From contig NC_081414.1 in assembly GCF_030272615.1 (NCBI RefSeq), positions 818,288,396 through 818,350,395 of the forward strand: DNA of 62,000 nt, read 5' to 3'. The position numbers and the translations under genes were made by a program. Positions 58,105 through 62,000 of the stretch are shown piece by piece (positions within the stretch are counted from its first letter, which is position 1; every line of letters starts with the position of its first letter). The notes below the pieces were generated by a model. That model was not told the origin of the DNA and did not search any database. It saw only the letters and a program-made list of their open reading frames with translations. Source of the stretch: Cryptomeria japonica (Eukaryota; Streptophyta; Pinopsida; Cupressales; Cupressaceae).

Positions 58105-59612
58105 TTGAGTTTGCAGAAGAACAAAGGTGATATTTTGAAATTGAATATGGGAGAGGATCTAAGGAGGGAGGAACCAAATAACATATCCAGATGGAAGGAA
58201 ATGCCAAAAGTATGGACGAAGCTGGAAAAAGGGTCCCTAACGAATTTTATGGAGAAGCTGGTCAATTACGATAAAGGTAGGGTTAATCTTGCAATCTCCA
58301 AAATTACTAAAAATTGGAGTATCGAGTCTTTTAAAATCCATGGTGTGAGGTTCAAATTGGATGCGGGCCTCATTACGACTGTAACAAGTATGCCCCATTC
58401 AGATCTCAATTTTTTTAGAGATCTTAAAGTTTCCAATAACACGGTTAAGCTTTTTCCGCGAAAGAAGAAAGAGAGGGCTAAAATAGGTAAAGCCACGGGG
58501 GGTTATTATGAAGCTTCCAACATTAAGGAAATTTGGGGTTGTGTGTTGAATGCTATCATGGAATACATTACAGTGGAGGGTCATTTTACTAGGGCTCACA
58601 CTTATCATTTTGTGCTATTAAATCACTTCAGGCATGAGAAAAGGGTTTCCCTGTCGTACTACCTCTTCAGGTCTTTCTCGAGGTCTCTCAACAAACACAG
58701 CAAGAATCCTTCGAACCCGGTGCTTCATTGTGGCTCATTCTGCTCATTTATGAGCATTGCAAAATCCTTTCTATTCAGGAAAATAAGAGATTGTCTACTT
58801 CTCCAAGGAAAGGCAAGAGAAAGCTAGAGGAAGCTGGACCCAACAAGGAAGAGTCGATTCAGAATAAAAAGAGCAAGAGTGCTACTGGGATGAAAACCCA
58901 GGAGGATAAGAATGACACAGAGGATACTGGAAAAGATGGCAGTGAAATGGAAATGGATGTGTCTGGAAGTGAGGAAAGTTGGAAAGATGAAGACATGGGA
59001 GCAGAGGAAGGTGAAGCTGAGGACGTGTCCGACCAAGATAGTCCTATTCACAGTGCTAGCTTAGGCAATGTCAACAGCTAGCCAATGGTGGAGAAGGATG
59101 ATAAGGTTAATGAGGAAAAGGAAATGGATATTGAGAGGGAGAATAATAAGGAACCTGAGAAGGAAATGGCTAAGGATAGTTTTAGTAAGCATAAGGAGGG
59201 TGCTGGAGAAGGGTTATTCCTGGATAATCTCAAAAACCTTACCGAGGCTAGATTGGGTTTTGACAGGTGGATTTATGAATTTTTAAAGAATTTGGAAAAA
59301 AATGGGAAGCAGCTGGAAGAGAAAAGGAAGGAAGATGAAAGGAACCAGAAGAAATGGAAGCAGGACATGGAGGAAAAAGCTAAGAAGATGGAAGCTCAGA
59401 TTGGCTATCTGGAAGAAGGTAAAGCGGCAATGAAAAACCTGTTGGGAATGATTCCGAATATCTTGACTGCTGTCACTAAGAACCTAGAGGAAATATCTAA
59501 GGTCCTTGAAAGCTCCAGCTCTCCCGAACCGGTGGTGGACCTTGACATTGATGAAGATGCTATCAAGACTAGGATCAGGGAATCAACTCCTAGTGGAGCG
59601 GCAAAGTGAACT
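58105..59612 (+). pseudogene. LINE third ORF: globular domain, basic signal, acidic and coiled-coil tail
   Basis: 58105-58827 (240 codons) has a globular region with NHFRHEKRVSLSYYLF, reminiscent of the plant mobile-domain or plant-transposon-protein type seen in other plant element ORFs. A one-base frame change near 58735 leads to 58728-59081, which carries a basic PRKGKRK (possible nuclear signal) and an acidic stretch (MEMDVSGSEESWKDEDMGAE). After TAG 59079 the same frame continues at 59085-59609 as a long Lys/Glu-rich coiled coil. An untranslated trailer of about 320 bases follows. Plant LINEs usually have two ORFs. The truncated family member at 27698 also ends with such an ORF, so it is a family feature. 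Function unknown. Confidence 0.7.
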
Positions 59613-59930
59613 AGGGCGAGCTTGAAGAAAGACGTTGTGGCATCTTCTAAGGAAATCCCTAATCTTAGGGATAAAATTAAAGAACTATATGGGATTAGCA
59701 GTAACTTGGCTAATGCCCTGAAAAACGTAAAATAGTTCCTTTTATGTGCTTTGTCTGGTTTGGCTGGTGGTCACTGGTTTTTTGGGGCTTTTTTGTTGGT
59801 TTTTTCTAGTTGATATGTTGGTTCTTCTTATGTATGTTCCTTTTGGTTTCTTAATGCTATTCTCTCTTAAGGATCTTTTGCAAAGGGTTATGGGGCCCCT
59901 TCAAAACCTATTTTTACCTTAATAAAAAAC
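59613..59930 (+). other. LINE 3' trailer
   Basis: T/G-rich sequence with CCCTTCAAAACCTATTTTT and a short A-rich end AATAAAAAAC at the TSD. The truncated copy at 27698 shares the AAAACCTATTTTT element. Confidence 0.75.
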
Positions 59931-59945
59931 AATATCATTTGACAA

Positions 59946-62000
59946 CTCTAACCTTCAAATAAGATAAGGTGACTTTTAATATTTAAGTTATTTAATTCAT
60001 TTAATACTAAAAGATTATCATATTATTAACTATGTAAATGTCACAATGTTTAACTTTCTATTTATCTGTTATCACTTTTAAACTGGTGAAGTTACATTAA
60101 ATACTAGAGCAATAGATTATATTAGCATTGGCATTTAAAATTATTAGATAGGTTTAAAGAAAAGTGTAGAATAAATAATTAAAAATCAAATCATATGAGA
60201 AAAGGGAAAATGATTTTACTATCACCTCTCAACCATTTTATAGAATAAAATAAAAGTAACCCTACATGCTATTTTCCATTGAGCCATATCACAACATTAT
60301 ATAATAGATATATTTTTAATACCAATTCTTACTAAATTATAGGGTAAAATAAATCAAGATAAATCTTTCTATTTTTTTTAGGAAACAAATCTCCTTCTAA
60401 AATGGAAATATTTTTAATATCATTTCTTGATTAAATAGAGAATAAATCTAGATTTTATTCTATTTTTTTTTAAACCAAATCACATTATAAAATAGCATTA
60501 CTTCATTTTCTTAACTAATCTATAAGATAAAATAAAACAAATGTAAAAACATATTTTACAATGAAATTAATTTTATTATCATTTTCTAAATATATTATAA
60601 CATAGAGTAAATCTTCATTCTATTCTATTCTTTAAAAAAAAAAAATCGCGTTATAAAAGATAATGTTTCCATTATCACCTATAGATTAATTTAGATGATA
60701 AAATAAAATATCAAAAAAAACTTGCATTATTTATTATGAAAAAAACACATCAACGTGTTTTGAATTTTATTATATCTCAACCAGCCAAAGTCAGTCTTTA
60801 ATGGCAGCTTGCTTTGACAACGACATACTTAAATGTGTTTTATTTTATTTTCTTCTTTTACAGCTATGGCAGGAATATCATTGAATGTCAGGTCAAGATG
60901 TAGTTAATACTTCACCATTCTCATGAATGTCAGGTCAAAGATGAACTTAGCACTCCTCCAATATCGTCCACAGCAAGCTGGAAGATAAGATAGTACGCCT
61001 TTTTAAAATTTATCTTATTCTACTTCTGGATAGCATTGTGATAAGGAGTGTACACATACCTATACAATGCAGAAGTTAGAAACAGGTGGAGATACATCAG
61101 CGTAATGGCTATTTAAAAATACACTCTGCCATTATTATTTTTAGATCCTTTCCCTCAAGGTAGATGTGAGATTTGACAAAACAGTAGATAATTAAGGGTC
61201 AAAATTATTTTGATTCTAAAACGGATCTTTCATACAGCTTGATAGCGACGTGTTAGTATGGAAAAATAAAAGAATTCACCCACTTGCTAGTACTGCTATT
61301 AAAACTCGTGGGCATCAAGTCAATCAATAATATTTGCAACCACCCCACCCTTCACTAATTCTACACCTACTCAAATGACCAAACCATGTACTCCTCCAAT
61401 GACTGATTTAACTTGTTTATATTTAATGTCAACATGCTTACACCATTACGAATTAAAATAGTAACAACACTTAATTTTTTTCAATTAGTAGTTCTACACT
61501 TCAGCACTGGAAACAATTGTCTCTACTTTGGCAGTCCTAATAGAGTGATGGATTGTTTAGTGGATACCCATTTACATTTATTTAGTATGTTAGAAAGCCC
61601 TCCAGTCATGTCACAATAATTTTTTTTCTTGGCTTACCTATAATTATTTTCAAAAGGTTCATTACGTCTAGACGGTTGTAGCTATTCTAGCTCCAAAACG
61701 GCATGTCCCTACGTTCCTGGGACCCACATATGACATGGAGGTATTTGCGGCCGCGATGACGTCGATGAAAATAATATGTTGGATCTATCTAAAGATTTGA
61801 AGAAAATTAGATGGAAAGAAAATTAGTGAAGGAGCAGAAATTGGTTGAATGAAATAGAAAAATAATTTGATCTAAAAGACATTAGTGAAACAACTAAGGC
61901 ATTGTGCCCTATCAACTTATCAAGGGAGTAACTAATTGGTGGATTAACACAAAGGCATAAAATGGGTATAACAAGGATATAACCACATGAGGTCGATTTG
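59946..62000. other. AT-rich sequence without genes
   Basis: 59946-60760 carries diverged, irregular repeats built on (A/T)AGAATAAAATAAA and AAAnCAAATCnCnTTnTAAAA (near 60280, 60396, 60471 and 60633). The rest is plain AT-rich. A short GC-richer patch at about 61690-61770 contains GCGGCCGC and TGACGTCG (bZIP-core-like). The frame at 61413-61619 has no coding character. The first part may be the continuation of the LTR beginning at 51771. Confidence 0.45.

Larger units (their letters stand above)
52156..59930 (+). mobile_element. Full-length LINE with three ORFs
   Basis: Bounded by a perfect 15 bp TSD AATATCATTTGACAA (52141-52155 and 59931-59945). The order is ORF1 (gag-like), ORF2 (endonuclease, RT, zinc module, RNase H) and a third ORF, then a 3' end CCTTAATAAAAAAC. 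ORF2 stays in one frame from 53776 to about 57170, broken only by stops. A truncated relative of the same family lies at 27698-28976. Confidence 0.92.

Noticed and set aside
61690-61770. Promoter of a host gene (TGACGTCG, GCGGCCGC)
   Set aside because: No downstream gene within the window and no TATA at a fitting distance; short motifs alone are not enough.

Overview
The window looks like nuclear DNA of a large-genome seed plant. I favour a gymnosperm (conifer), but the sequence does not prove it. There is no convincing single-copy host gene. Nearly everything is transposable elements nested inside one another, plus three kinds of tandem repeat. Almost all coding frames are broken, mostly by point nonsense changes rather than indels. 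No tRNA, rRNA or CRISPR was seen. Strand and nesting below are read from terminal repeats, primer-binding sites (PBS), polypurine tracts (PPT) and target-site duplications (TSD).

Layout. (1) 1-18414, + strand: a very large Ty3/gypsy element of Tat type, cut by the left edge of the window. Each LTR is over 5 kb and carries its own ~3.6 kb reading frame (428-4054 and 13748-17370). Between the LTRs lie gag, protease, an archaeal-type RNase H placed before reverse transcriptase, RT, the resident RNase H and integrase. It inserted into (2) a - strand chromovirus-like gypsy fragment (18415-20032), which abuts a - strand LTR (20033-21172). (3) 21173-25720: a palindromic ~20 bp minisatellite with a ~308 bp higher-order period, split by (4) a non-autonomous - strand LTR element (21276-24178). 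(5) 26541-30997: a decayed DDE-type transposase-like gene, split by a 5'-truncated LINE (27698-28976) with a 17 bp TSD. (6) 31301-33380: a satellite with an exact 359 bp period. (7) 34100-36065: a - strand, spliced-looking gene of unknown function. (8) 38617-50726: a complete but decayed - strand Ty1/copia element with a TSD, whose right LTR contains (9) a 4.4 kb probable solo LTR (45729-50134). (10) 50727 to at least 52140: the PBS/LTR boundary of another - strand gypsy-like element, whose LTR was hit by (11) a full-length LINE (52156-59930) with a 15 bp TSD. (12) 59946-62000: AT-rich sequence without genes.

The most interesting themes are: accessory reading frames carried by two unrelated retroelement classes (inside the LTR of the Tat element, and as a third, 3'-terminal ORF in the LINE family, seen in two copies); an RNase H arrangement in which the resident domain has lost a catalytic Asp while the added domain keeps its acidic residues; a direct CAG-to-TAG decay signature visible by comparing the two LTR copies; and short GC-rich tandem modules embedded in the noncoding parts of three different LTR families.
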